From assembly GCA_900539145.1 (NCBI GenBank), contig UQAX01000046.1:1-18691 (forward strand): a stretch of DNA of 18,691 nt, read 5' to 3'. The DNA is from an uncultured Blautia sp. Its GTDB lineage: Bacteria; Bacillota; Clostridia; Lachnospirales; Lachnospiraceae. Of this stretch, positions 1 to 8,032 are shown piece after piece; the first letter of the stretch is position 1; every line of letters begins with the position of its first letter. The position numbers and the translations under genes are program-made. The notes beneath the pieces are model-generated. The model worked only from the letters and a program-made list of their open reading frames with translations, had not been told where the DNA came from and searched no databases.

Positions 1-111
1 AATAAACACAAGGGATACAGCGATTTTTTATTTACCGAACTGTCAAAGACGGGATCATATACCCTTTTGGAAAATATTTCAATATCTGCAAAAAAATTAA
101 AGGAACCATGA
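1..111 (+). CDS. C-terminal end of an unidentified protein (cut by window edge)
   Basis: Frame 1 is open from the first base to a TGA at 109-111, giving the last 36 residues of a protein that begins outside the window. The visible part is mixed and polar with a lysine-rich tail (KKLKEP at the end), which reads like ordinary coding sequence. The family cannot be recognised from so short a piece. The stop codon lies inside the left arm of the terminator hairpin at 98-152, a normal arrangement for a real gene end. The gene converges on rnpB. The open frame could be chance, as it is only 37 codons long. Confidence 0.5.
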   Translation, partial: NKHKGYSDFLFTELSKTGSYTLLENISISAKKLKEP

Positions 112-152
112 TTTCACAGACACTCTCATCTGCAAAATCACAGTTCCTTTTC
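98..152. terminator. Bidirectional intrinsic terminator between the left-edge gene and rnpB
   Basis: Arms 99-106 and 143-150 pair perfectly over 8 bp. After two mismatched positions, 109-114 pairs with 135-140 for six more. On the minus strand the stem is followed by TTTAATTTTTTT (about 91-102, partly in the stem), an ideal tail for rnpB. On the plus strand only a short T-run (147-151) follows. It therefore probably ends rnpB efficiently and may also serve the convergent gene. Confidence 0.8.
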
Positions 153-156
153 AAAT

Positions 157-508
157 AACAAGCAAAACGATAAGCCGGGTTATGTCGTGAATAATCATCT
201 ATCCAGTCCTGCTGTCGCCAGCAGGCTCAAGCGACCTACCTGAAAACATGACGGGCAGCCATATGGTTTTCTATTCGGTCTTGCTTCGGATGGGGTTTAC
301 ATGTGCCCTCTCTGTTACCAGAAAGGCGGTAGTCTCTTACACTGCCCTTCCACCCTTACCGGAAAATTCCGGCGGTACATTTCTGTTGCACTGTCCTTGG
401 AGTCACCTCCACCAGACGTTATCTGGCATCCTGCCCTGTGAAGCCCGGACTTTCCTCACCTGACCCCTTTCGGTTCTGTCAGCCGCGATTATTTATTCTA
501 CTTGTTAC
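157..508 (-). ncRNA. rnpB: RNase P RNA, bacterial type A
   Basis: This is the catalytic RNA of ribonuclease P, which removes 5' leaders from precursor tRNAs. Read on the minus strand it contains the diagnostic GAGGAAAGTCCGGGCT segment (about 443-458) near the 5' side. It also has GTGCAACAGAAA, GGTAAGGGTGGAAGGG and GTAAACCCCATCCG-type conserved blocks, and the closing AACCCGGCTTATC near 169-181. The order and content match the type A (E. coli-like) architecture, not the Bacillus type B. The terminal helix P1 can be drawn between AACAAG near 501-506 and CTTGTT near 157-162, which sets the ends to within a few bases. It has its own promoter at 518-546 and a terminator just downstream. Short open frames over this interval are chance. 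Confidence 0.96.
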
Positions 509-517
509 GCACGGCAT

Positions 518-546
518 ATTTTATCATAGGAGCACTGAAAATGCAA
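518..546 (-). promoter_or_regulatory. Sigma-A promoter of rnpB
   Basis: On the minus strand, TTGCAT (541-546) and TAAAAT (518-523) are separated by exactly 17 bp. This puts transcription start near 510-512, right at the start of the inferred P1 helix of rnpB. The -35 box lies only 7 bp beyond the stop codon of the kinase gene, so rnpB is independently transcribed even though it follows that gene on the same strand. Confidence 0.8.
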
Positions 547-552
547 ACAATT

Positions 553-2220
553 TTACACATCAAAACAGCCGTTTCCTACGAATTCCCGCAAAATGGAATT
601 GCTTGGAATACTCTCACTTGGCACTCCCAGAAAATAATCTAAAAATTTCAACAGACGTTTTGCCTCCGCATACTCCGGCTCTTCCTTTGTAATTGAAAAC
701 AGCAACGGTTCTGCATAAAGTTTTAAAACTGCCAATTCATAAATCAAAGCGGAATTAAACATCACATCTGCTGACTCCTGATAAGGAAAAATGTTTTCTT
801 CTTCCCCACGTCTTACAGAATTCCACATTCCTATGGTCGCTTTCGCAGATGCTCCTCTGGTTCTGGCATCACGGACAATTCGCCGTATCAGTCTTCCGTC
901 CGTGGTAGGAATACGATTGTGCTCATCAATGTTTAATTGCGTCAAGGCGCTGATATAGATTTTAAATTTACTTTCAGAAGGCAAGCTGCCGCTTAATTTA
1001 TCATTTAAGCAGTGAATTCCTTCAATAACAAGTACATCTTCTTCTCCCAGCTTCAGGAAATCCCCTTTATATTCTCTGTGTCCTGTCTTGAAATTAAAAC
1101 GTGGAAGCTCTACCTCTTCGCCTCTTAACAGTGCGCTCATATCTTCATTAAACTGCTTTACGTCAATAGCTTCCAGACATTCAAAATTATAATTTCCATT
1201 GCTGTCTAAAGGCGTATCTTCTCGGTTTACAAAATAATTATCAACGCCGATAGGATGCGGTTTCATCCCCTGCGCTGACAGCTGTATGGATAATCGATGA
1301 GAAAAAGTGGTTTTTCCTGAAGAAGAAGGACCTGCAATCATAATGAATTTCCGATTTCCCGCTTCAACAATCTGTTTTGCAATCTGGGCTATTTTTGCTT
1401 CCTGAAGGGCTTCTGCAATAAGAATAAGATTACTTGCGCCTTCTTTTGTAATTCTTTCATTCAAATCTCCAACGGTATCTGCCTGAATTGCCTCACTCCA
1501 CCGGGCAGACTCCTTCTGCACCTGAAAAATCTTCGGTCTCGGAGCAAAAGGCGGCACTTCATTTGGCTTTTCTCTTTTTGGAAGCTGTAATACCAGTCCG
1601 TCATCATAGAGGTATAAATCAAAATATTTTAAATATCCTGTATGATTTACCATAAATCCGTAGAAATAGTCTTCATATTCTTCCAAGCTATAAATATTCA
1701 CTCTGGATACTCGGCGAAAACGAAACAGCTTTTCTTTATCATACATTTTGTGATTGTGGAATAACTCAATGGCTTCGTCTGTGCCTACGCTTCTTTTTAA
1801 TATAGGAACTTGACGTTCGACCAATTCCAGCATATAGGCTTTTACCTTACGCAAGAAGTCTTCATTCAGCACAATATCACCGTCAATCGTATAATAATAT
1901 CCGCTGCTGACTGAGTAGTGCATGGTTATCTTCCTTATATTATCATATCCGGCAACATAATGCAGCGCTTTCAGCAATAGCAAAGAAACACTTCTTCGAT
2001 AGGTTTCATGCCCAATCTGGTCTTGTGTTGTAATAAATTCGATAATACCTTCTTTTTTCAGCTTTTTATGAAGCTCACAAAGCTTATGATCTTTCATAAG
2101 TAAAACAATGGGGTATTCATACTTACTCTGATATTCCTGTGCAATTTTTCCATAAGTGGTTCCGTAAGGATATTCCTTTTGTTCTCCAAGGATGTTTACC
2201 TGTATCATTCTGTCGTTCAT
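553..2220 (-). CDS. TGS / ThrRS-editing-like / uridine kinase fusion protein (nucleoside kinase family)
   Basis: The protein has 555 residues and three parts. An N-terminal TGS-like domain spans about 5-65. A region of about 70-140 resembles the second N-terminal (editing, SAD) domain of threonyl-tRNA synthetase (note SSGYYYTIDGD). A C-terminal P-loop kinase of the uridine kinase/phosphoribulokinase type carries the Walker A motif GPSSSGKT at 297-304. Uridine kinases phosphorylate uridine or cytidine with a nucleoside triphosphate in the cytoplasm; for this fused family the true substrate is not established as far as I know. The HxxxH zinc motif of ThrRS editing domains seems replaced here (R76...L80). 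The start is the ATG at 2220 because AAAGGAG lies 7-8 bases upstream; an in-frame ATG at 2283 lacks such a site. It follows the terminator at 2357-2390, so it is transcribed separately from nif3. Confidence 0.87.
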   Translation of the reverse strand: MNDRMIQVNILGEQKEYPYGTTYGKIAQEYQSKYEYPIVLLMKDHKLCELHKKLKKEGIIEFITTQDQIGHETYRRSVSLLLLKALHYVAGYDNIRKITMHYSVSSGYYYTIDGDIVLNEDFLRKVKAYMLELVERQVPILKRSVGTDEAIELFHNHKMYDKEKLFRFRRVSRVNIYSLEEYEDYFYGFMVNHTGYLKYFDLYLYDDGLVLQLPKREKPNEVPPFAPRPKIFQVQKESARWSEAIQADTVGDLNERITKEGASNLILIAEALQEAKIAQIAKQIVEAGNRKFIMIAGPSSSGKTTFSHRLSIQLSAQGMKPHPIGVDNYFVNREDTPLDSNGNYNFECLEAIDVKQFNEDMSALLRGEEVELPRFNFKTGHREYKGDFLKLGEEDVLVIEGIHCLNDKLSGSLPSESKFKIYISALTQLNIDEHNRIPTTDGRLIRRIVRDARTRGASAKATIGMWNSVRRGEEENIFPYQESADVMFNSALIYELAVLKLYAEPLLFSITKEEPEYAEAKRLLKFLDYFLGVPSESIPSNSILREFVGNGCFDV

Positions 2221-2356
2221 AACATTTCTCCTTTCACCACATCTCTTTGTTAAGCTTCCCCTCAACTTTTGATTTAGATACATATTATTTTACTACAACA
2301 GTCTTTATTTTTCTATCATTTTATATATTTTTCATATATTTATTCCTATTATTCAG

Positions 2357-2390
2357 AAAAAAAGAGATTACCACTTAATGTAGCAATCTC
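2357..2390 (-). terminator. Intrinsic terminator after the dgt-dnaG-rpoD-trmK-nif3 cluster
   Basis: On the minus strand GAGATTGCTAC pairs with GTGGTAATCTC (11 bp, two G-U pairs, loop ATTAA) and is followed directly by seven T (2357-2363). It starts 10 bases after the nif3 stop codon. The remaining 2284-2356 up to the kinase gene is A/T-rich and must hold that gene's promoter, but I cannot single out convincing boxes. Confidence 0.9.
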
Positions 2391-2400
2391 AAAATTAGTT

Positions 2401-3186
2401 TCAATCAATTATTTTACATGGATAAGAAACCTGCATTTTTTCCACTTCTAAATCCGGCAATATCTCTTTTAATTCTCTTTCCATGTAATCCATGAAAATA
2501 TATTCTGTACCGTAGTGTCCTGCATCTATAATGCAAACTCCCTGTGCCACTGCATCAATGGAGGAGTGATAATCCATATCTCCTGTGACGTATGCCTGCA
2601 CGCCATTTTTCAATACCTGCTTCATCAGACTTTTTCCTGAACCGGTGCATACGGCAACCTTTTCTATAATCTTATTTTCATCTCCGTAAATCTGCACAAA
2701 AGGAAGATGTAGCTGCTCTTTTACGAATTTTCCGCACTCCTTTAAAGTCATAGGAACGGACAGCTTTCCACATCGTCCTATTCCCTCTTTGCGTATTTCT
2801 TCTTCATAAGTGACGTCTAAAACTTCTCTTTGGGAAAGCTGTAAGTAATCTGCACTAAGCTCTGCCATTCCCAGCACATCAAAATTGGTGTGCATTGCGT
2901 AATAACATATCTTGTGCTGTATCAGCTTAATAATTCGTCTTCCGATAAAATCATCTGCGGTCACTTGCTTCATTCCCGAAAAAATTAAAGGATGATGGGT
3001 AATAATCATGTCAGCCCCACACTGAATGGCTGCATCTATAACCTCATCTGTGGCATCCAATGCCAGAAAAACCTTTTTTACTTCCCATGAAGCATCTCCT
3101 GCCAGAAAACCGGAATTATCCCAGGCCTCTGCAAAAGAAACCGGATACTTTTCTTCTATTTTTGCTATAATATCTTTACACTTCAT
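2401..3186 (-). CDS. Nif3-like dinuclear metal center protein (DUF34/NIF3 family)
   Basis: The protein has 261 residues and belongs to the widespread Nif3/DUF34 family. These fold into a toroidal hexamer with a two-metal site; biological function is still uncertain, with GTP cyclohydrolase I type 2 being a common but weakly supported label. Visible family marks are ITHHP (H64, H65), the MHTNFD segment around H99, GDMDYH (H207) and DAGHYGTE (H224, E228), so all expected metal ligands appear intact. The start is ATG at 3186, overlapping the trmK stop by 11 bp. A TTG at 3195 is in frame but sits too close to the GAGG upstream. Tight coupling to trmK is a recurring Firmicute arrangement and suggests a link to RNA or nucleotide metabolism, which remains inference. 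Confidence 0.93.
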   Translation of the reverse strand: MKCKDIIAKIEEKYPVSFAEAWDNSGFLAGDASWEVKKVFLALDATDEVIDAAIQCGADMIITHHPLIFSGMKQVTADDFIGRRIIKLIQHKICYYAMHTNFDVLGMAELSADYLQLSQREVLDVTYEEEIRKEGIGRCGKLSVPMTLKECGKFVKEQLHLPFVQIYGDENKIIEKVAVCTGSGKSLMKQVLKNGVQAYVTGDMDYHSSIDAVAQGVCIIDAGHYGTEYIFMDYMERELKEILPDLEVEKMQVSYPCKIID

Positions 3187-3880
3187 AATATGCAAGAGCC
3201 TCTTTTCTGTCTTTCCATTCCTTCTCTAATTGAGAAATCCTTGCTTTTGCAGATGGTGTCTGAGATTTTCTCAGTTTCTCCAAAAGCTCCTCTGCTTTCA
3301 CCTGTTCCCTGTCTAAAAATTCTTTTAAGACAGGATTTCTGTTTTGCAAAAGTTTTTTCCCATAGAGATATTCCGCCTCTGTCTGTTCTTCCGTTTTACC
3401 ATGAACAACTCTCATAATCGGATAATATTTTCCGTCTTCCAAAATCATTTCCTCGTGAGTAATTTCATATCCGTTTTCACTGAGAAATTTTCTAAAATGT
3501 CCGATTTCAGACTGCGGCTGTAAAACCAGTTCCGTTACTGTTTTCAGAACTTCTTCCCCTTCTGTGAAAATTCTCTCCATCAGAGGACCGCCCATACCGG
3601 CAATTACAACGCTCTGGGCTTCCTTGGATTTTAAAGCGCCAACGCCGTCAGACAGACGGGTATCTATGTAATTTTCCAGTCCCCATTCCTCAATGTGCTC
3701 CTTTGCCCGCATAAGAGGACCTTGATTGATATCCATGGCAATGGCTTTTTCTATTTTCTTTTTCTGCAACAGATAAATGGGGATGTAACCGTGGTCACAG
3801 CCTACGTCTGCCAGTGTTTTCCCCTCTTGTACAAAGGCTGCTACACTTTGCAGTCTTCTGGAAATCTGTATTTCTTTCAT
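3176..3880 (-). CDS. trmK: tRNA (adenine(22)-N1)-methyltransferase TrmK
   Basis: This is a class I SAM-dependent methyltransferase that makes m1A at position 22 in the D-loop of bacterial tRNAs, acting in the cytoplasm. At 234 residues it matches the family length. The SAM-binding motif DVGCDHGYIP lies at 25-34, the acidic residue closing the second strand is at D50, and the family-specific AGMGG is at 94-98. A charged helical, coiled-coil-like C-terminal third (lysine/glutamate rich) is also typical. The ATG at 3880 is preferred over the in-frame ATG at 3889 because AAGGA, overlapping the rpoD stop TAA, lies 8 bases before it. It sits between rpoD and nif3 in one transcription unit, overlapping the latter. 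Confidence 0.93.
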   Translation of the reverse strand: MKEIQISRRLQSVAAFVQEGKTLADVGCDHGYIPIYLLQKKKIEKAIAMDINQGPLMRAKEHIEEWGLENYIDTRLSDGVGALKSKEAQSVVIAGMGGPLMERIFTEGEEVLKTVTELVLQPQSEIGHFRKFLSENGYEITHEEMILEDGKYYPIMRVVHGKTEEQTEAEYLYGKKLLQNRNPVLKEFLDREQVKAEELLEKLRKSQTPSAKARISQLEKEWKDRKEALAYYEV

Positions 3881-3891
3881 CACACCCATCC

Positions 3892-5016
3892 TTAATCCAG
3901 ATAATCCTTCAGCTTACGGCTGCGACTTGGATGACGAAGCTTTCTAAGGGCTTTTGCCTCAATCTGACGAATACGCTCTCTGGTAACGTTAAATTCTTTT
4001 CCTACTTCTTCCAGAGTTCTGGCTCTTCCATCATCTAAACCAAAGCGAAGACGAAGAACCTTCTGTTCTCTTTCTGTTAAAGTTCCCAAAACTTCCACAA
4101 GCTGTTCTTTTAATAAAGTAAATGCGGCTGCATCTGCCGGTACAGGAACATTATCATCCTGAATAAAATCGCCCAAATGGCTGTCCTCTTCCTCACCGAT
4201 TGGTGTTTCCAAGGATACCGGTTCCTGAGAAATTTTAAGAATTTCACGAACACGCTCTACGGACATATTCATCTCTTCTGCAATTTCCTCCGGATGAGGT
4301 TCTCTTCCCAGCTCCTGTAAAAGCTGACGGGATACACGAATAAGCTTGTTAATGGTTTCTACCATGTGAACCGGAATACGAATAGTTCTCGCCTGATCCG
4401 CAATAGCTCTTGTAATTGCCTGACGTATCCACCATGTAGCATAGGTAGAAAATTTATATCCTTTACGATAGTCAAATTTCTCAACGGCTTTAATCAATCC
4501 CAGGTTGCCTTCCTGAATTAAATCCAAAAACAGCATACCACGTCCCACATAGCGTTTCGCAATACTTACTACCAGACGAAGGTTTGCCTCTGCAAGGCGT
4601 TTTTTTGCACTTTCGTCTCCTTCTTCCATGCGCTGAGCAAGTGTAATTTCCTCCTCTGCACTTAAAAGCGGAACTTTACCGATTTCTTTCAGATACATAC
4701 GAACAGGGTCTTCAATGCTGACCCCCTCCGGAACAGAAAGGTCGATATTTTCCATATCTACTTCGTCTTCCTCGCTGAGGTTTAAATCATCATCGTCACT
4801 GATAATTAAGTCGTCCATATCGTTGTCCTGAATTCGCAAGATATCAATTCCGTTTGCTTCCAGAAAATCAAATACTTTATCCATCTGCTCCGGCTCCAGA
4901 GGAAAATCCTTAAAGAAATCACTGATTTCCTGATATTCTAATACATTTTTCTTCTTTTTCGCCAGCTCCATAAGCTCTCCGAGCTTTTCGCTGAATTTCG
5001 CCATGTTCATTTCCAT
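3892..5016 (-). CDS. rpoD: Primary RNA polymerase sigma factor (SigA/RpoD)
   Basis: This is the housekeeping sigma-70 factor that directs RNA polymerase core to TTGACA/TATAAT promoters. Its 374 residues fit the compact Firmicute SigA. Region 1.1 lies at about 5-75, followed by a very acidic linker (Asp/Glu run near 65-90). Region 1.2 begins at DPVRMYLKEIG (103-113). Regions 2.1-2.4 span about 140-215, including the core-binding and -10 recognition helices (DLIQEGN, KFSTYATWWIRQAI). Region 3 is at about 220-300. Region 4.2 carries the -35 helix-turn-helix TLEEVGKEFNVTRERIRQIE (334-353). The start is supported by AGGAAGGA 7 bases before the ATG. It follows dnaG by 54 bp and its stop codon forms part of the trmK ribosome binding site. 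The promoters found in this window match its expected consensus. Confidence 0.98.
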   Translation of the reverse strand: MEMNMAKFSEKLGELMELAKKKKNVLEYQEISDFFKDFPLEPEQMDKVFDFLEANGIDILRIQDNDMDDLIISDDDDLNLSEEDEVDMENIDLSVPEGVSIEDPVRMYLKEIGKVPLLSAEEEITLAQRMEEGDESAKKRLAEANLRLVVSIAKRYVGRGMLFLDLIQEGNLGLIKAVEKFDYRKGYKFSTYATWWIRQAITRAIADQARTIRIPVHMVETINKLIRVSRQLLQELGREPHPEEIAEEMNMSVERVREILKISQEPVSLETPIGEEEDSHLGDFIQDDNVPVPADAAAFTLLKEQLVEVLGTLTEREQKVLRLRFGLDDGRARTLEEVGKEFNVTRERIRQIEAKALRKLRHPSRSRKLKDYLD

Positions 5017-5070
5017 AAACTGTTCCTTCCTCTCACTTATTCTTCCTTAACAATCGTATATATCATTTCC

Positions 5071-6855
5071 TCAATCAAAAGAAATATGCAGCGTCACTCT
5101 GCCTCTCTCCAAATCCTCCAGACGCTTTCTGGCTTCTACAATCCTTTGCAGTCCGAAAAGGTCGGTAGGCGGTAAATTGGTGCTTTGCCATGCAATACTG
5201 TCTCTTTTTAGTCTGCATACCGTTTCCAGCACCGCCTTTTTTGCATCTTCCTCACTTTCCAAATGAAGAGAAGCATGAAACAGAGATGTAATTTCCTTCT
5301 GCTCCTCTGCGTCAGAAAACCGATTTAATAATTTTGCAGGATTTACCTCACCTTCTTTGTGCTGTTCAAATACCATTTCGGCAACCTTATGATACAAGGG
5401 TGTTGTAAAATCTGCCGGTTCTATCAATCCATCAATGGTTTTAAACATGGAAGGATAGGAGGTCAGCCATGTCAGCATCAGCTTTTGCGCCGTATGACCT
5501 GCATCTTCCTTGCCCTCTTTCTTTTTTGAAACTGCTTCCGTTCTGGGCTTTACCGCAACGCCTGTTCCTGACAGCGCCATGTTATTTACCATTCTTCTTA
5601 AATCTTCAAATTTTATCTGATATCTGGCAGAAATACTTTCAATATAGTTGTTTCTTTCCAGCTCTTCCGGAAATTCCAGAAGTTTTCTGGCTATCTCCCG
5701 ATAAAACTGTGTTTTACTCTCCGGGTCAGATAAATGATATTGTTTTTCCAATACCTTAATCTCAAACAGAAAATAGTTTTCTGCCTCCTCAAGACGCTTT
5801 TCAAAGGCCTCCTTGCCTTCTGCCTTAATAAATTCATCCGGGTCCTTATACGGCGCAAGGTTCACCACTCTCGGAGAAATTCCCGCCGCCTTTAAAATCG
5901 GAATACCTCGAAGGGCTGCTTTTTGTCCTGCTTCGTCACTGTCATAAGTCAGCAGAACCTCCTTTGTATAACGGCTCATAAGACTGGCATGTCCTGAGGT
6001 AAGCGCTGTTCCCAGAGATGCCACCGCATTGTGAAAGCCCGCCTGGTACATGGCAATGACATCCATATAGCCCTCGCAGATAATAAAGTACGGTTTTCTG
6101 GAGGTACGGGCAATATTCAAGCCGTATAAATTCCGACTCTTATCAAAAATTTTCGTTTCAGGAGAATTCAAATATTTGGGTTTTGCATCTCCCATAACTC
6201 TGCCGCCAAATCCAATCACACGATTATTTACATCCATAATCGGAAACATCACACGGTTCCAAAACTTGTCCTGCATACCTCTTCGCTCGTCAATATTGAA
6301 AAGACCGGACTCTTTTAATAATTCATCAGAGTACCCCTGCCCCTTTAAATATTGATACAACGCGCCCGAATATCTGGGCGAACACCCCAATCCGAATTTT
6401 TTAATCGTATCCTCAGAAAGCTGTCTTCCTTTCAGATAATCCAATGCCGGCTTTCCGCTCTCCTGTTTTAGTTGATAGTAATAAAAAGAAGCTGCTTTTT
6501 TCTGAATTTCCAACAGCATAGACTTAAAATCCGAAGCTGCCTTTGCTTCTTTTGAATATTCAACCTCAGGAAGCTGTACCCCTGCTCTGTCCGCCAAATA
6601 TTTCAACGCCTCTACAAAGCTGTAATTCTCATATTCCATAATAAAGGTGAAAACATTGCCTCCTGCTCCGCAGCCAAAGCAATAATACATCTGCTTTCCC
6701 GGACTTACGGAAAAGGACGGAGATTTTTCATTATGAAAAGGGCAAAGACCAAAATAAGAGCTTCCCTTTCTCTGCAATTTCACATAATCCGAAATCACGT
6801 CCACAATATCGTTTTTTGAGCGGACCTCCTCAATCAAATCATCTGAATAATACAT
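5071..6855 (-). CDS. dnaG: DNA primase DnaG
   Basis: DnaG synthesises RNA primers for Okazaki fragments and leading-strand initiation and works with the replicative DnaB-type helicase. The protein has 594 residues, the normal length. The N-terminal CHC2 zinc finger is complete: C38, H41, C59 and C62 (CPFH ... CFGC). The TOPRIM catalytic core carries the metal-binding acids E261 (EGYMD) with D305 and D307 (YDSDEAG). The C-terminal part (about 440-594) is the poorly conserved helicase-interaction domain. GAGGAAG lies just before the ATG. It is 15 bp downstream of dgt and 54 bp upstream of rpoD, the conserved primase-sigma pairing of the macromolecular synthesis operon. Confidence 0.98.
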   Translation of the reverse strand: MYYSDDLIEEVRSKNDIVDVISDYVKLQRKGSSYFGLCPFHNEKSPSFSVSPGKQMYYCFGCGAGGNVFTFIMEYENYSFVEALKYLADRAGVQLPEVEYSKEAKAASDFKSMLLEIQKKAASFYYYQLKQESGKPALDYLKGRQLSEDTIKKFGLGCSPRYSGALYQYLKGQGYSDELLKESGLFNIDERRGMQDKFWNRVMFPIMDVNNRVIGFGGRVMGDAKPKYLNSPETKIFDKSRNLYGLNIARTSRKPYFIICEGYMDVIAMYQAGFHNAVASLGTALTSGHASLMSRYTKEVLLTYDSDEAGQKAALRGIPILKAAGISPRVVNLAPYKDPDEFIKAEGKEAFEKRLEEAENYFLFEIKVLEKQYHLSDPESKTQFYREIARKLLEFPEELERNNYIESISARYQIKFEDLRRMVNNMALSGTGVAVKPRTEAVSKKKEGKEDAGHTAQKLMLTWLTSYPSMFKTIDGLIEPADFTTPLYHKVAEMVFEQHKEGEVNPAKLLNRFSDAEEQKEITSLFHASLHLESEEDAKKAVLETVCRLKRDSIAWQSTNLPPTDLFGLQRIVEARKRLEDLERGRVTLHISFD

Positions 6856-6870
6856 ACAACTTCCTCTTTT

Positions 6871-7890
6871 CTACTGTCCCTTTCCCTGAACGCTCCAGCC
6901 TTTGGGAATAAAAAGCTCACGGAACTTTTCCAGAGAATACTGGTCTGTCATACCTGATATATAGTCACATATTACTCTTTCCTTTGGTTCGTCCTGATAC
7001 AGAAGCTTTTGATATTCCTCTGACATCTTTTCCGGATATTTGCTGTAATATGTATATAATTCTTCTACTACATGTTCTGCCTTTTTTTCTTCACTTTTTG
7101 CCGCAGGATTTAAATAAACATCCTGAAACATCAAAGCACGGATATCCCGAAGTCCTTCTTCAATCTCCGGAGACATCATAATCTTATCTTTTCCCTGACT
7201 GTTCTCTACAATATTGTGGACAAATGTATTCAGCCTTTCCCTTGTAGTAGCTCCCAAGAGCATACGCAGGGTAATGGGAATGTCATCTTCTGTAATAATT
7301 CCTGCTCTCTGAGCATCATCCATATCATGATGAATATAAGAAATCTTATCACAGTAACGAACTACCTGTCCCTCTAAGGTATGAGGTTTTCCGCTGGTTC
7401 TGTGATTTAAAATTCCGTCCCGCACTTCCCATGTAAGATTTAACCCTTCTCCGTTTTTTTCTAAACGCTCCACCACTCGAACGCTCTGCTTATAATGTGC
7501 AAAGCCCAAGGGGCAAACTCTGTTTAAGGCTCTTTCCCCCGCATGACCAAAGGGCGTATGCCCCAAATCATGTCCCAGCGCAATGGCTTCTACTAAGTCT
7601 TCATTTAAAGACAGCGCTTTCGCAATGGTCCTGGCTGTCTGAGAAACCTCAAGGGTATGGGTCAGGCGATTTCGATAATGGTCGCCCTGAGGGGACAAAA
7701 ATACCTGTGTCTTATCCTTCATACGACGAAATGCTTTACAGTGCACAATGCGGTCTCTGTCCCGCTGGTAAACTGTACGGATATCACATTCCTGTTCTTC
7801 TCTTTCCCTTCCCTTAGAATGAATACTGTGAGAAGCGTACGGGCTTAAAAGCTCTAATTCTCTTTTTTCCATTTGTTCACGAATATTCAT
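6871..7890 (-). CDS. dgt: Deoxyguanosinetriphosphate triphosphohydrolase (dGTPase-like HD protein)
   Basis: This HD-domain enzyme of 339 residues hydrolyses dGTP, or other dNTPs in some relatives, to deoxynucleoside and triphosphate and so adjusts the dNTP pool. The metal ligands are visible: H78 (RLTHT), H107-D108 (LGHDLGH, with H111 and H116 nearby) and a later aspartate in the CDKISYIHHDMDD segment near 180-192. Its length matches the short (type 2) bacterial family, not the longer E. coli Dgt. The ATG at 7890 has only a weak GGGTGA-like site upstream, but the N-terminus (MNIREQ) is right for the family. It is the first gene of the cluster with dnaG and rpoD, so a nucleotide-pool enzyme is placed with replication and transcription initiation. 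A perfect 13-bp palindrome lies 44 bp upstream. Confidence 0.95.
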   Translation of the reverse strand: MNIREQMEKRELELLSPYASHSIHSKGREREEQECDIRTVYQRDRDRIVHCKAFRRMKDKTQVFLSPQGDHYRNRLTHTLEVSQTARTIAKALSLNEDLVEAIALGHDLGHTPFGHAGERALNRVCPLGFAHYKQSVRVVERLEKNGEGLNLTWEVRDGILNHRTSGKPHTLEGQVVRYCDKISYIHHDMDDAQRAGIITEDDIPITLRMLLGATTRERLNTFVHNIVENSQGKDKIMMSPEIEEGLRDIRALMFQDVYLNPAAKSEEKKAEHVVEELYTYYSKYPEKMSEEYQKLLYQDEPKERVICDYISGMTDQYSLEKFRELFIPKGWSVQGKGQ

Positions 7891-7933
7891 AGGCAGTCAC
7901 CCGACTTTCTGATACCTTTCGGCAAAACATCTT

Positions 7934-7946
7934 GCGGTAATACCGC
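7934..7946. promoter_or_regulatory. Perfect palindrome upstream of dgt (possible operator)
   Basis: GCGGTAATACCGC is a perfect inverted repeat (6+1+6) in the 142-bp gap between nfo and dgt. On the minus strand a TTGAAA lies directly before it at about 7952-7957, but no good -10 box follows at the right distance, so the dgt promoter is not settled. It could be a protein-binding site or a short RNA hairpin; it lacks a T-tract and is not a terminator. I see nothing else clear in 7891-8032. Confidence 0.35.
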
Positions 7947-8032
7947 ATACTTTCAAAAGAACTCTTCATATTTATTATTTCCGAAATTTCTTCTATTTCC
8001 TCTTTTTCTTCTTGAAAATTTCTACAAATTTT

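Noticed and set aside
248..692. Plus-strand open frames of 71 and 84 codons over 248-463 and 438-692
   Set aside because: They lie on the strand opposite rnpB and the kinase 3' end; the first is wholly explained by the structured RNase P RNA.
5017..5070. Possible internal promoter between dnaG and rpoD (TTGATT ... TATATA)
   Set aside because: The two boxes are only 10 bp apart, too close for sigma-A.
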